From CAITSH01 sp945892985 (GTDB lineage: Bacteria; Pseudomonadota; Gammaproteobacteria; Burkholderiales; SG8-39), in contig CAMDDU010000021.1 of assembly GCA_945892985.1 (NCBI GenBank), forward strand, positions 1 to 64,000: 64,000 nucleotides of DNA, written 5' to 3'. The notes below the pieces were generated by a model. It was not told the DNA's origin. It worked only from the letters and a program-made list of their open reading frames with translations, and ran no database searches. The first letter of the stretch is position 1; every line of letters starts with the position of its first letter. Below are positions 17,307 through 26,791 of the stretch, in pieces. The translations under genes and the position numbers were made by a program.

Positions 17307-18620
17307 ATGAGCTGGCAGGCGGCGGCGTGGCTGATGCTCGGCGGCTCGACCGTGCTGATTTTTATCGGCCTGCCGGTGGCGTTTTGTTTTCTGGTCATCA
17401 ACCTCGTCGGCGCCTGGCTGTTTTTGGGCGGTGAACCGGGCATGGTGCAACTGGCGCGCTCCAGCGTCGCCTCGGTCACCAGTTTTTCACTGACGCCCAT
17501 TCCCCTTTTTGTGCTGATGGGCGAGATCCTGTTCCATACCGGGCTTGCGGTCAAAGTCATAGACGGCATTGAACGGCTGATCCACCAGGTGCCCGGGCGC
17601 CTGGCGGTAGTCGCCGTAGTGGCGGGCACGGTGTTCTCGGCGATTTCCGGCTCGACCATCGCCACCACCGCCATGCTGGGCAGCCTGATGCTGCCGGTGA
17701 TGCTCAAACGCGGCTACCACCCAACCATGGCGGCAGGGCCGATCATGGCCATAGGCGCGGTGGACATGCTGATCCCGCCCTCGGCACTCACGGTGCTGCT
17801 CGGAAGCCTGTCGGGCATTTCCATTTCCAAGCTGCTGATCGGCGGCGTGGTGCCCGGATTGCTGCTGTCGCTGGCCTTTGTCCTGTACATCGTGGTGCGC
17901 GTCAAAATGAACCCCTCCCTCGCGCCGCGCTCTGAAATCCAGGAATACACCGGCTGGGAAAAGTTGCGACCGTTTTTCCAATACGTGCTGCCGCTGGTGT
18001 CGATATTCGCCATCGTCGTCGCCTCGATGTCGGCCGGTTGGGCCACGCCCACCGAATCGGCTGCGATAGGCGCATTCGCCACGCTGGCCCTCGCCCTCGC
18101 CTACCGCGCCCTGTCACTGCACAACCTGACCCAGGCACTGCGCGGCACGGCCGGCATCTCGGGCATGATCCTGTTCATCATCGTCGGCGCCACCACCTTC
18201 TCGCAAATCCTGTCCTTTTCGGGCGCATCCAACGGCATGGTGCAGATGATCACGGGACAGGGCCTGCCGCCGATGGTGGTGATCGCCGGGATGATGCTGA
18301 TACTCATATTCCTCGGCATCTTTGTCGACCAGGTCAGCATGATGATGATCACACTGCCCATATTCATGCCGGTGGTGCAGGCCTTCAACATCGACCTTGT
18401 CTGGTTCGGCGTGATGTTCCTCATCTGCATGCAGCTCGGGCTGCTGCTGCCGCCGCACGGCATGCTGCTGATGACCATGAAGGGGGTGGCGCCGCCGCAG
18501 GTCACCATGGCGCATATTTTCCAGGCGGTGACGCCTTACGTACTGATGAGCATTGTTGTGCTTATCCTGGTGTTTTTCATTCCCGCGGTGGCCGTCTGGC
18601 TGCCGGGGCTTATCGGTTGA
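17307..18620 (+). CDS. TRAP transporter large permease (DctM type)
   Basis: A 437-residue integral membrane protein with about 12 hydrophobic segments. DctM hallmarks include IPLFVLMGEILFHTG, AISGSTIATTAMLGSLMLPVM and the GAVDMLIPPSALTVLLG hairpin region. The second half repeats the pattern with GIFVDQVSMMMITLPIFMPV. It forms the ion-coupled channel with the small permease. The start at 17307 was chosen because it opens the first membrane segment; the frame upstream reads through the duplication. Confidence 0.92.
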   Translation: MSWQAAAWLMLGGSTVLIFIGLPVAFCFLVINLVGAWLFLGGEPGMVQLARSSVASVTSFSLTPIPLFVLMGEILFHTGLAVKVIDGIERLIHQVPGRLAVVAVVAGTVFSAISGSTIATTAMLGSLMLPVMLKRGYHPTMAAGPIMAIGAVDMLIPPSALTVLLGSLSGISISKLLIGGVVPGLLLSLAFVLYIVVRVKMNPSLAPRSEIQEYTGWEKLRPFFQYVLPLVSIFAIVVASMSAGWATPTESAAIGAFATLALALAYRALSLHNLTQALRGTAGISGMILFIIVGATTFSQILSFSGASNGMVQMITGQGLPPMVVIAGMMLILIFLGIFVDQVSMMMITLPIFMPVVQAFNIDLVWFGVMFLICMQLGLLLPPHGMLLMTMKGVAPPQVTMAHIFQAVTPYVLMSIVVLILVFFIPAVAVWLPGLIG

Positions 18621-18640
18621 ACAAGCAGAACAGGTAAAAA

Positions 18641-20788
18641 ATGGAACGTTCGTTTACTGAAGAGGTGGAGCTGCTCAAACTCGGCGAAGGCGCTACTTTC
18701 CACGGCGAGGGCATTCTTGCCGTGACCAAAGCCTTGCTGCAGTCGGGCGTGTCCTATGTCGGCGGCTATCAGGGCGCGCCGGTGTCGCACATGATGGATG
18801 TGCTCAATGACGCACGCGACATCATGGACGACCTGGGCATACACATCGAGACCAACGCCTCGGAAGCCGGCGCGGCGGCCATGCTGGGCGCCTCGATCAA
18901 TTATCCGATCCGCGGCGCGGTGACGTGGAAATCCACGGTGGGCACCAATGTCGCCTCAGATGCCCTGTCCAATCTCGCCTCGGCCGGCGTCAAGGGCGGC
19001 GCACTGATTGTTATCGGCGAGGACTACGGCGAGGGCTCCTCCATCATCCAGGAGCGCACCCACGCCTTTGCCACCAAATCACAGATGTGGCTGCTCGACC
19101 CGCGCCCCAACCTGCCCACCATCACCAACATGGTGGAAAAAGGCTTTGAACTGTCGGAGGCGTCGAACACGCCGGTGTTCCTTGAACTGCGCATCCGCGC
19201 CTGCCATGTGCACGGCAGCTTCCAGACCAAGGCCAACAAACGCCCGTTGGTGTCGACGCGCGATGCGCTGGAGAACCCGGACTTCGATTACAGCCGCATC
19301 TGTCTGCCGCCGGCGACATACGCCCAGGAAAAACACAAGATAGAGGTGCGCTGGCCGGCGGCGGTGAAATTCATCCGTGAGCACAAACTCAACGAATTCT
19401 TCGACGGTGAATTGGGCGACACCGGCATCATCTGCCAGGGTGGGCTTTACAACGCCACCATCCGCGCCCTGCAGCAACTGGGACTGGCCGACGCCTTCGG
19501 CGCGACGCGCATCCCGATTTACTGCCTCAACGTCACCTACCCGCAGATCCCAGAGGAGATTGTGCAGTTTTGCACCGGCAAACGCTCGGTGCTGATCGTC
19601 GAGGAGGGCCAGCCGGCCTATATCGAGGAATCCATTCTCGCCACGCTGCGCCGCCATGAAGTCAACGGCACGCGCATCTACGGCAAGGAGGCGGGCAAAA
19701 AAGACAATGTGGTGTTCCCGCTTGCCGGCGAGTACACCGGCGAGACTGTGCTCAACGGCGTGGCGCGCTTCATCGAGGCGGCGGCGCCGCGCGGACTGGA
19801 CGTATCCCACGCCCGCGGCACCTATGAGCAGCTGGTGTCATCGAAGAAAAAGGCCGCCGGCATGCTGGGCATCCCGGTGCCGTCGCGCCCGCCCGGGTTT
19901 TGTGTCGGCTGCCCCGAACGGCCGGTGTTCTCGGCGATGAAACTGGTCGAGCGCGACCAGGGCAAGCTGCACATCTCGGCCGACATCGGCTGCCACCTGT
20001 TTTCGACGCTGCCGCCATTTAACATCGGTAACACCGTGCTGGGCTACGGCCTTGGCCTCGCCTCTAATTCGGCCATCGATCCGCTGTTCTCGCGCCGCAC
20101 CGTGACCATCATGGGCGACGGCGGCTTCTGGCACAACGGCCTCACCTCGGGTATCGCCAACGCGGTGTTCAACCGCGACGACGGCATACTGGTGATCATG
20201 AAAAACGGCTACACCTCGGCCACCGGCACGCAGAACATTCCGTCCTCGCCCCACCAGACCGAGCACAAGTCAACGGACATGGGCATAGAGCGCACGCTCA
20301 AGGGCCTGGGCGTGACCTGGATGAAGACCGTCAACAACTACCACATCACCGACATGGCAAAGACGCTGCGCGACGCCATGAACAGCTCCTACCAGGGCCT
20401 CAAGGTGATCATCGCCGAGGGCGAGTGCCAGCTCGAGCGCCAGCGCCGCATCAAGCCGATCAACGCCGCCAAGCTCAAGCGCGGCGAGCGCGTGCTGCGC
20501 ACGCGCTTCGGTGTCGATGAGGACACCTGCTCGGGCGACCACTCCTGCATCCGCCTGTCGGGCTGCCCCTCACTCACCATCAAGGCCTCAAGCGACCCAC
20601 TCAAGGTCGACCCGGTGGCGCACGTGAACAACGACTGCGTCGGTTGCGGCTTGTGCGGCGAGGTGTCGCACGCCGCCATCCTGTGCCCCAGTTTTTACCG
20701 CGCCGAAATCGTGCAAAACGCCAGTGCCTGGGACCGCCTCAAGGCGCGCCTGCGCGGGCGCTTCATCAATATGCTGCAACCCGCATGA
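18641..20788 (+). CDS. Indolepyruvate ferredoxin oxidoreductase alpha-like protein, copy 1
   Basis: A 715-residue thiamine-diphosphate 2-oxoacid:acceptor oxidoreductase of the IorA type. The N-terminal domain (to about 190) has YVGGYQGAPVSHMMDVL. The ThDP/Mg motif is IMGDGGFWHN followed about 28 residues later by MKNGYT (about 490-525). At the C-terminus are Cys clusters DTCSGDHSCIRLSGCP and CVGCGLCGEVSH...CP, likely 4Fe-4S sites; the first spacing is not the classic CxxCxxC. It oxidises arylpyruvate-like acids to acyl-CoA, reducing ferredoxin. It overlaps the IorB-like gene by ATGA and follows the TRAP genes by 20 bp. Confidence 0.85.
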   Translation: MERSFTEEVELLKLGEGATFHGEGILAVTKALLQSGVSYVGGYQGAPVSHMMDVLNDARDIMDDLGIHIETNASEAGAAAMLGASINYPIRGAVTWKSTVGTNVASDALSNLASAGVKGGALIVIGEDYGEGSSIIQERTHAFATKSQMWLLDPRPNLPTITNMVEKGFELSEASNTPVFLELRIRACHVHGSFQTKANKRPLVSTRDALENPDFDYSRICLPPATYAQEKHKIEVRWPAAVKFIREHKLNEFFDGELGDTGIICQGGLYNATIRALQQLGLADAFGATRIPIYCLNVTYPQIPEEIVQFCTGKRSVLIVEEGQPAYIEESILATLRRHEVNGTRIYGKEAGKKDNVVFPLAGEYTGETVLNGVARFIEAAAPRGLDVSHARGTYEQLVSSKKKAAGMLGIPVPSRPPGFCVGCPERPVFSAMKLVERDQGKLHISADIGCHLFSTLPPFNIGNTVLGYGLGLASNSAIDPLFSRRTVTIMGDGGFWHNGLTSGIANAVFNRDDGILVIMKNGYTSATGTQNIPSSPHQTEHKSTDMGIERTLKGLGVTWMKTVNNYHITDMAKTLRDAMNSSYQGLKVIIAEGECQLERQRRIKPINAAKLKRGERVLRTRFGVDEDTCSGDHSCIRLSGCPSLTIKASSDPLKVDPVAHVNNDCVGCGLCGEVSHAAILCPSFYRAEIVQNASAWDRLKARLRGRFINMLQPA

Positions 20789-22386
20789 ACGGTGACATCA
20801 TGACCCAAACCAAAACGCTGCCAGAGCGCCCGCTTACGATCCTTGTCGCCGCCCTTGGCGGCGAAGGCGGCGGCGTGCTCGCCGACTGGATCATCGCCGC
20901 GGCCACCGCACAGGACTTTCCGGTGCAGTCGACCTCAATACCGGGCGTGGCGCAACGCACCGGTGCCACCACCTATTACGTCGAACTTTATCCGGCGTGC
21001 AACAGTGAGCTGGGCGGCCGCCGTCCGGTGATGACCCTTACCCCAGCACCCGGATACGTCGACGTCATGGTCGCCTCCGAACTGCTCGAAGCTGGCAGGG
21101 CCATGTTGAACGGCTTTGTCACCTCGGAGCGCACCACACTGATCGCCTCCAACCATCGCATCTACACGACGGTGGAAAAAATGCAAATGGGCGACGGCCG
21201 CTTTGACAGCGACAAGATCGTCAACGCCGCCGGCGAACTGGCCAAGCGCGCCATCCTGTTCGACATGGCCGAGATCGCAACGCGCTCGGGCACGGTGATC
21301 AGCGCGGTGATGTTCGGCGCACTGGCCGGCTCGGGTGCGTTGCCGCTGCCGCGCGCCGCCTGCGAGGACGCAATTCGCAAGGCGGGCAAGGGCGCCGAAG
21401 CCAGCCTGCGCGGTTTTGCCGCCGGCTTCGACCATGCCGCGGCCGGAACCCGCCGGGGACATACGCTGGAAATGCCCGTCTGGCGCGGCTCTCCAGCCAA
21501 TCGCGTGCGCGCCGCCTTCCCCGCACCAACGCACAAGATGCTCGAGGAAGGCGTCGCGCGGTGCACCGACTTTCAGGACAAGGCTTACGCCGAGCTCTAC
21601 CTGGACCGCCTCGAACCGGTGTTGCGGCTCGATGGCGACGAGTACAAACTGACCAGCGAGACCGGCCGCTTTCTTGCGCTGTGGATGTGTTACGAGGACG
21701 TCATCCGTGTCGCCGACCTGAAATCGCGCAAAAGCCGCTTCGAACGCGTGCGCAAGGAAGTGCAGGCCAAGACCGACGAGCCGGTGCACATCATCGAATA
21801 CCTCAAACCCGGCGTTGAGGAAATGGCGGCACTGCTGCCCGGCCCGCTGTCGCGGGGGCTTCTGCGCTTTGCCAAAAAACACAGCCTCACGCACAAGCTG
21901 AACATCGGCCTGTACGTAAAAACCACCAGTATGTTCGGCTTCCTGATGCTGCGCAGCCTCGCCTGGCTGCGTCCGCTGCGGCGCATCACGGCGCGCTACG
22001 GCGAGGAACAGGCTTTGATCACGCGCTGGGTCGCGGCGATCACCGGCGCCGCGGCACGCAGCCCGGCTGCAAACAACGCGCTGGCCCTGGAAATCGCGCT
22101 ATGCGGCCGCCTGATCAAGGGCTATGGCGACACACACCGCCGCGGCAAGGACAATTTCCTGCGCATCCTTGACACCATCGTCCTCGACAACACCGTCAAG
22201 GGCGCCAACTTCAGCAGCGACCAGGCACGCGCGGAGGCAATACGCAAGGCACGCGAGGCGGCGCTGGCCGACCCCGAAGGCCGCGCGCTGGAGAGTTCGC
22301 TCGCCACCCACGGCATCACGCCGCTGCCACCCAAGGCCAAGACCATTCAGTTCATGAAGCGGCCTGCGGCCAACAAGGCGACCTGA
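20785..22386 (+). CDS. Indolepyruvate oxidoreductase beta-like protein with C-terminal extension
   Basis: A 533-residue partner of the IorA-like proteins. Residues about 10-200 form the pyruvate ferredoxin oxidoreductase gamma domain (ALGGEGGGVLADWI, then STSIPGVAQRTGATTYYVEL). Classical IorB is about 200 residues; the additional 330 residues match the C-terminal domain (DUF6537 type) of the long IorB family. The start overlaps the stop of the alpha gene (ATGA at 20785), so the two are translationally coupled. ATG at 20800 is an alternative. Confidence 0.83.
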   Translation: MNGDIMTQTKTLPERPLTILVAALGGEGGGVLADWIIAAATAQDFPVQSTSIPGVAQRTGATTYYVELYPACNSELGGRRPVMTLTPAPGYVDVMVASELLEAGRAMLNGFVTSERTTLIASNHRIYTTVEKMQMGDGRFDSDKIVNAAGELAKRAILFDMAEIATRSGTVISAVMFGALAGSGALPLPRAACEDAIRKAGKGAEASLRGFAAGFDHAAAGTRRGHTLEMPVWRGSPANRVRAAFPAPTHKMLEEGVARCTDFQDKAYAELYLDRLEPVLRLDGDEYKLTSETGRFLALWMCYEDVIRVADLKSRKSRFERVRKEVQAKTDEPVHIIEYLKPGVEEMAALLPGPLSRGLLRFAKKHSLTHKLNIGLYVKTTSMFGFLMLRSLAWLRPLRRITARYGEEQALITRWVAAITGAAARSPAANNALALEIALCGRLIKGYGDTHRRGKDNFLRILDTIVLDNTVKGANFSSDQARAEAIRKAREAALADPEGRALESSLATHGITPLPPKAKTIQFMKRPAANKAT

Positions 22387-22401
22387 ACCATGACCCAGCC
22401 C

Positions 22402-22494
22402 GTCATTGCGAGCGCAGCGAAGCAATCTTGTCGCCATACAAAAGCTGTCCTGTTGGCGACCAGATTGCTTCGTCGCTTTGCTCCTCGCAATGAC
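22402..22494. repeat. Palindromic dispersed repeat, copy 3
   Basis: A 93-bp copy starting gtcattgcgagcgcagcg and ending ctcctcgcaatgac, 15 bp after the IorB-like gene. It belongs to the same family as 16326-16418. Confidence 0.85.
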
Positions 22495-22529
22495 ATTGGT
22501 GGATGTTGTTCCAAGACTCGCTTTTAGTC

Positions 22530-22790
22530 ATGGAACGCGCCTTCGCCTCTGAAATCGAGTCACTCAAAAGCGGCCTTCGACGCCAAGCAAAGCCGCGTAG
22601 ACATGACGCACGTAGACGTGACGAACGCAGTCATTGCAAGGAGCGAAGCGACGAAGCAATCTCCCCGCCCTCGTGCCTCTGTCGCCACTCTACGAGATTG
22701 CTTCGCTGCGCTCGCAATGACAGCGAGTGCTTAACTATAGAACGCTCCTTCGCCTCTGCAATCGAGTCACTCAAACTGGGTGAGGGGCTG
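22530..22790 (+). pseudogene. Two stray copies of the iorA-like 5' end
   Basis: Before the intact second alpha gene (22857) its first codons occur twice more. At 22530-22574 ATGGAACGCGCCTTCGCC... encodes MERAFASEIESLKSG. At 22737-22790 an ATA-started version encodes IERSFASAIESLKLGEG. The intact gene begins MERSFSAEIESLKLGEG. Both fragments then run into unrelated DNA and stop codons. A palindromic repeat lies between them. They look like products of repeated partial duplication of the gene start. Confidence 0.8.
22630..22721. repeat. Palindromic dispersed repeat, copy 4
   Basis: A 92-bp copy starting gtcattgcaaggagcgaag and ending gctcgcaatgac, located between the two stray iorA 5' fragments. 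Compared with the other copies its two ends carry the variant arms swapped (gagcgaagcgacgaagcaatc on the left), so it is the inverted form of the element. Confidence 0.8.
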
Positions 22791-22856
22791 TTACGAAAAG
22801 GGGGCGATGCCCCCTTTAAATCCCCCGAGTCAGTCGGATAAAGGCGATACGCGTCT

Positions 22857-25028
22857 ATGGAACGTTCCTTCTCCGCCGAAATCGAGTCACTCAAACTGGG
22901 TGAGGGTGAGGTCTTTCACGGCGAGGGCATACTCGCCGTGACCAAGGCCTTGCTGCAATCGGGCGTATCTTATGTCGGCGGCTATCAGGGCGCGCCGGTG
23001 TCGCATCTGCTCGATGTTATGGTGCAGGCGCGCGACTACCTTGATACGCTTGGCGTGCATGTGGAGGCCTGCACCAACGAGGCCTCGGCCGCGGCCATGC
23101 TGGGCGCCTCGATCAATTACCCGGCGCGCGGCGCGGTGACCTGGAAGTCCGTGGTCGGCACCAACGTCGCCTCCGATGCGCTTACCTACCTCTCCACGGC
23201 CGGCGTGGTGGGCGGTGCGCTCATCGTTCTGGGCGAGGACTACGGCGAGGGGGCCAGCATCGCCCTGGAACGCAGCCACGCCTTTGCCATGAAATCGCAG
23301 ATGTGGATGCTCGACCCGCGCCCCAACCTCACCACCATCGTCAACATGGTGGACAAGGGCTTTGCCCTGTCCGAGGCGACCAATTCGCCGGTGATGATGG
23401 AGTTGCGCATACGCGCCTGCCATCTTCACGGCAGCTTTGTCGCCCGCGACAATGTCGCTCCCGCCGTATCAACCCGCCACCGACTCGACGGGCCGCCTGC
23501 GTTCAACTACGACCGCCTGTCCCACCCCCCTGCAACCTTCAAGCAAGAAAAGCTCAAGGCCGAGGTGCGCATGCCGGCGGCAAGGCGCTTTATCGCCGAA
23601 CACAAGCTCAACGAGACCTTCGCCGGCGATGAAGCGGGGCTGGGGATCATTTGCCAGGGCGGCCTGTACAACAACCTGCAGCGCGCCCTGCATCTACTGG
23701 GACTTGCCGATGACTTCGGCAACAGCCGTATCCCGATACTCGCGCTCAACGTCGTCTATCCGCTGGTGCCGGACGAAATCACCGGCTTTTGCAAGGGCAA
23801 GCGCGCCGTGATCGTGGTTGAGGAGGGCATGCCCGAGTACATCGAGCAGGACATCGCCACGACACTGCGCCGCGCCGCCAGCGAGCCGGGGTTGGAGCAC
23901 CTCACCCATACGCAATTGCACGGCAAAGACATGCTCGCCATGGCCGGCGAATACACCTCGGAGGTCATCGTGCGCGGCCTTGCGCGCTTTGTCGCAAAGC
24001 ACGCCGCCCACCTCGACACCTCGGCCGGCATGCGCTGGCTGGAGAGCGTGGATGCCGTGCGCTCGCGTGCGGGCGCCCTGATCGGCGCCGTCCTGCCGGC
24101 ACGGCCGCCGGCCTTTTGCATCGGCTGCCCCGAACGGCCGGTATTTGCGGCGATGAAGCTTGCCAAGCGCGACATCGGTGAACTGCATGTCTCGGCAGAC
24201 ATCGGCTGCCACTCCTTCGCCACCTTCGAGCCCTTCTCGCAGGGCAACACCATACTGGGTTACGGCATGAGCCTCGCCAGCGCGGCCGGCGTCGGCCCGA
24301 TGATGGCGCGCCGGCCCATGGCCATCATGGGCGACGGCGGCTTCTGGCATAACGGCATGCTCTCGGGCGTGGCCTCCAACCTGCTCAACGGCGGGGACGC
24401 GGTGCTGGTGATCATGAAAAACGGCTACACCTCGGCCACCGGCACGCAAGAGGTGGTCTCGACGCCCGATGCCTCGGCGCGCGATCTGGCGCAAGAAAAA
24501 AGCGCCGTACACAGCGACCGCAGCATAGAGAACACCCTGCGCGGGGCGGGCGTGACCTGGCTGCGCAACGTCTATACCTACAAGGTGTCCGAGATGGCGC
24601 AGACGCTGCGCGAAGCCTTCGCCTCGAGGGAGCCTGGCCTCAAGGTCATCATCGCCGAAGCCGAGTGCCAGCTCGAGCGCCAGCGGCGCATCCGCCCCAT
24701 CCTCGCGGGGCTCCTAAAACGCGGCGAGCGCGTGGTGCGCACGCGCTTTGGCGTGGATGAGGACACCTGCTCGGGCGACCACTCCTGCATACGCCTTTCG
24801 GGCTGTCCCTCGCTGACGGTCAAGCCCTCATCCGACCCGCTCAAGGTCGATCCGGTCGCGCATGTGAACAACGCCTGCGTCGGCTGCGGCCTGTGCGGCG
24901 AGGTGGCCCATGCGGCCGTCCTGTGCCCGAGCTTTTACCGCGCCGAAATCGTGCAAAACGCCGGCGCCTGGGACCGCATCAAGGCGAAACTGCGCGGCGC
25001 CTTTATCGGACTTTTGCAGCCGGCCTGA
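22857..25028 (+). CDS. Indolepyruvate ferredoxin oxidoreductase alpha-like protein, copy 2
   Basis: A 723-residue paralogue of the protein at 18641-20788, alike along the whole length: YVGGYQGAPVSHLLDVM at the start, IMGDGGFWHNGML and MKNGYTSATG in the ThDP domain, and DTCSGDHSCIRLSGCP plus CVGCGLCGEV at the C-terminus. The last 60 codons are nearly the same in both. It has no beta gene of its own and probably shares the IorB-like subunit between the copies, perhaps for a different 2-oxoacid. Differences concentrate in the middle (about 185-420). Confidence 0.85.
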   Translation: MERSFSAEIESLKLGEGEVFHGEGILAVTKALLQSGVSYVGGYQGAPVSHLLDVMVQARDYLDTLGVHVEACTNEASAAAMLGASINYPARGAVTWKSVVGTNVASDALTYLSTAGVVGGALIVLGEDYGEGASIALERSHAFAMKSQMWMLDPRPNLTTIVNMVDKGFALSEATNSPVMMELRIRACHLHGSFVARDNVAPAVSTRHRLDGPPAFNYDRLSHPPATFKQEKLKAEVRMPAARRFIAEHKLNETFAGDEAGLGIICQGGLYNNLQRALHLLGLADDFGNSRIPILALNVVYPLVPDEITGFCKGKRAVIVVEEGMPEYIEQDIATTLRRAASEPGLEHLTHTQLHGKDMLAMAGEYTSEVIVRGLARFVAKHAAHLDTSAGMRWLESVDAVRSRAGALIGAVLPARPPAFCIGCPERPVFAAMKLAKRDIGELHVSADIGCHSFATFEPFSQGNTILGYGMSLASAAGVGPMMARRPMAIMGDGGFWHNGMLSGVASNLLNGGDAVLVIMKNGYTSATGTQEVVSTPDASARDLAQEKSAVHSDRSIENTLRGAGVTWLRNVYTYKVSEMAQTLREAFASREPGLKVIIAEAECQLERQRRIRPILAGLLKRGERVVRTRFGVDEDTCSGDHSCIRLSGCPSLTVKPSSDPLKVDPVAHVNNACVGCGLCGEVAHAAVLCPSFYRAEIVQNAGAWDRIKAKLRGAFIGLLQPA

Positions 25029-25070
25029 AACCGCCGCAGCCGGACGCGTTAAACTGCCTGACTTTTCGCA

Positions 25071-25132
25071 TCGGCGCGGCCTGAACGTTGGCGCAGCCCG
25101 AACGTCGGCGCAGCCTGAGCATCGGCACTGCC
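25071..25132. repeat. Short imperfect tandem repeat
   Basis: About three and a half units of 16-18 bp of the form tcggcgcagcctgaacg lie between the second alpha gene and the thioesterase gene. Units are tcggcgcggcctgaacgt, tggcgcagcccgaacg, tcggcgcagcctgagca and a partial tcggcactgcc. It may have arisen by slippage; no function is evident. Confidence 0.6.
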
Positions 25133-25160
25133 GCTTTTTGCAATCGAAACGGAATCCCGC

Positions 25161-25622
25161 ATGGCCAAAATTTTCACCGTCGAATATCCCATACTGTTCT
25201 CGCATTGCGACCCGGCAGGGATTGCCTATTTCCCGCGGTTGTTTGACCTGCTGCATCAGGCCATGGAGGCCTGGTTCAACGACGGGCTGGACGAACGTTA
25301 TGCCGATTTTCTGATGAAAAAACGCATGGGCGCGCCCACTGTGAGCATGCAGTGCGACTTCATCAGTCCGGCCTTTTTCGGCGACAAGCTGAAAATCGAA
25401 CTTTCCGTCGTACGCATCCGTAACAGTGCCATAGACCTCGCCTACCACGCCACCGTCGCAGAGCGCGTCTGCCTCAAGGCAAGTCACAGCATTTGTATTT
25501 TCTCGCTCGAGACCTACAAGGCCATTCCTGTCCCCGAGGCACTGCGCGAGCGTATGCAGGCTTTTGTTGCGCAAACCGCAGAAACGGCACTGCAAACCGT
25601 GCCAACCGCCTCGAACCCATGA
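25161..25622 (+). CDS. Acyl-CoA thioesterase, 4-hydroxybenzoyl-CoA thioesterase family
   Basis: A 153-residue hotdog-fold protein. The catalytic motif FSHCDPAGIAYFPRLFDLLH at about residue 13-32 matches the 4-hydroxybenzoyl-CoA thioesterase group (HxDxxGIxYxP with the Asp nucleophile). It would hydrolyse an aryl- or acyl-CoA to the free acid. It lies between the 2-oxoacid oxidoreductases, which make acyl-CoA, and gentisate dioxygenase, so it may release a hydroxybenzoate that is then channelled to gentisate. Confidence 0.85.
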   Translation: MAKIFTVEYPILFSHCDPAGIAYFPRLFDLLHQAMEAWFNDGLDERYADFLMKKRMGAPTVSMQCDFISPAFFGDKLKIELSVVRIRNSAIDLAYHATVAERVCLKASHSICIFSLETYKAIPVPEALRERMQAFVAQTAETALQTVPTASNP

Positions 25623-25731
25623 GCCCGAACAGGCTGACAGGTCGATTGGCCAGTCAAGGTTGCGGCACGCGCAACTAAGGCGGAAAATCAATTTTTTGGT
25701 CTACCCGCAGCATCACCCGCAAGGAGGAACC

Positions 25732-26772
25732 ATGTCTGCAGTCCTGCAACCCAATGTCGCCGCCGAACGCAAGGCGTTTTACGACAAGATCGACAAGGCC
25801 AATGTCACCCCGCTGTGGGAGGTGCTGCACAACCTGGTCACGCCCACGCCCAACACGCCGTGCAAGCCCTACCTGTGGAAGTGGGACACGGTCTGGCCCT
25901 GGATCAAGGAAGCCGGTGAGTTGATCACCGCCAAGGAGGCAGAACGGCGCGTGCTGGTACTGGAGAACCCGGGTCTGCGCGGCCGCTCGCGCATCACCCA
26001 CAGCCTTTACGCCGGCCTGCAGATGATCATGCCAGGCGAGGTTGCTCCGGCCCACCGCCATTCGCAATCGGCGCTGCGTTTCATCCTCCAGGGTGGCGGC
26101 GCCTACACCGCCGTCGATGGCGAGAAGGTCACCATGAATGTCGGCGACTTTGTCATCACGCCCTCCTGGTGTTACCACGACCACGGCAACCCGTCGAACG
26201 AGCCCATGGTCTGGATGGACGGCCTTGATGTGCCCATCGTCGAATTGCTGGACGCGCAATTTCTTGAGCGCCCGAGCGAGGAAATGCAGCACACCAACCG
26301 CACCGAGGGCGACAACCTGGCGGTCTTTGGCAACACCATGAAGCCGGTGGAGTACAAGGCCAAAAGCCGCACCTCGCCCCTCTTCTGGTATCCCTACGGT
26401 CGCACCCGTGAAGCCCTTGAGACGATGCAGCGCGGACATGACCCGCACGACTGTTGGGGCTTCAAGCTGCAATACACCAATCCGGTCACCGGCGAGTGGG
26501 CCATGCCCACCATCGGCACCTTCATGCAATTGCTGCCCAAGGGCTTCAAGGGCAAACCCTACCGCTCCACCGACTCCACGGTCTATGCCGTGGTCGAGGG
26601 CAAGGGCCGCGCCCTCATCAACGGCCAGAGTTTTTCTTTCGGTCCGCGCGACGTGTTCGTGTGCCCGTCCTGGATGCCTTATACGCTTGAGGCCGACGAC
26701 GAAGTCGTGCTGTTCAGCTTCTCGGACCGCCCGGTGCAGCAGGCACTTGACCTGTGGCGTGAAGTGATCTGA
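25732..26772 (+). CDS. Gentisate 1,2-dioxygenase
   Basis: A 346-residue bicupin that opens gentisate between C1 and C2 to maleylpyruvate. The N-terminal cupin has the iron site HRHSQSALRF (about residue 105) and WCYHDHGN. The C-terminal cupin is degenerate (VVEGKGRALINGQ ... FVCPSWMPY). The sequence is typical of class I gentisate dioxygenases in length and motifs. ATG at 25732 has an aaggagg site at optimal spacing; the frame is open further upstream without a better start. A terminator follows 20 bp later. Maleylpyruvate hydrolase or isomerase candidates are the FAA hydrolases at 44-48 kb, not adjacent. Confidence 0.92.
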   Translation: MSAVLQPNVAAERKAFYDKIDKANVTPLWEVLHNLVTPTPNTPCKPYLWKWDTVWPWIKEAGELITAKEAERRVLVLENPGLRGRSRITHSLYAGLQMIMPGEVAPAHRHSQSALRFILQGGGAYTAVDGEKVTMNVGDFVITPSWCYHDHGNPSNEPMVWMDGLDVPIVELLDAQFLERPSEEMQHTNRTEGDNLAVFGNTMKPVEYKAKSRTSPLFWYPYGRTREALETMQRGHDPHDCWGFKLQYTNPVTGEWAMPTIGTFMQLLPKGFKGKPYRSTDSTVYAVVEGKGRALINGQSFSFGPRDVFVCPSWMPYTLEADDEVVLFSFSDRPVQQALDLWREVI

Positions 26773-26791
26773 GCTCTGGGGCAACAGCCAT

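Noticed and set aside
16326..22721. Palindromic repeats as a CRISPR array
   Set aside because: Units are about 92 bp, widely spaced by genes, without regular spacers or cas genes.
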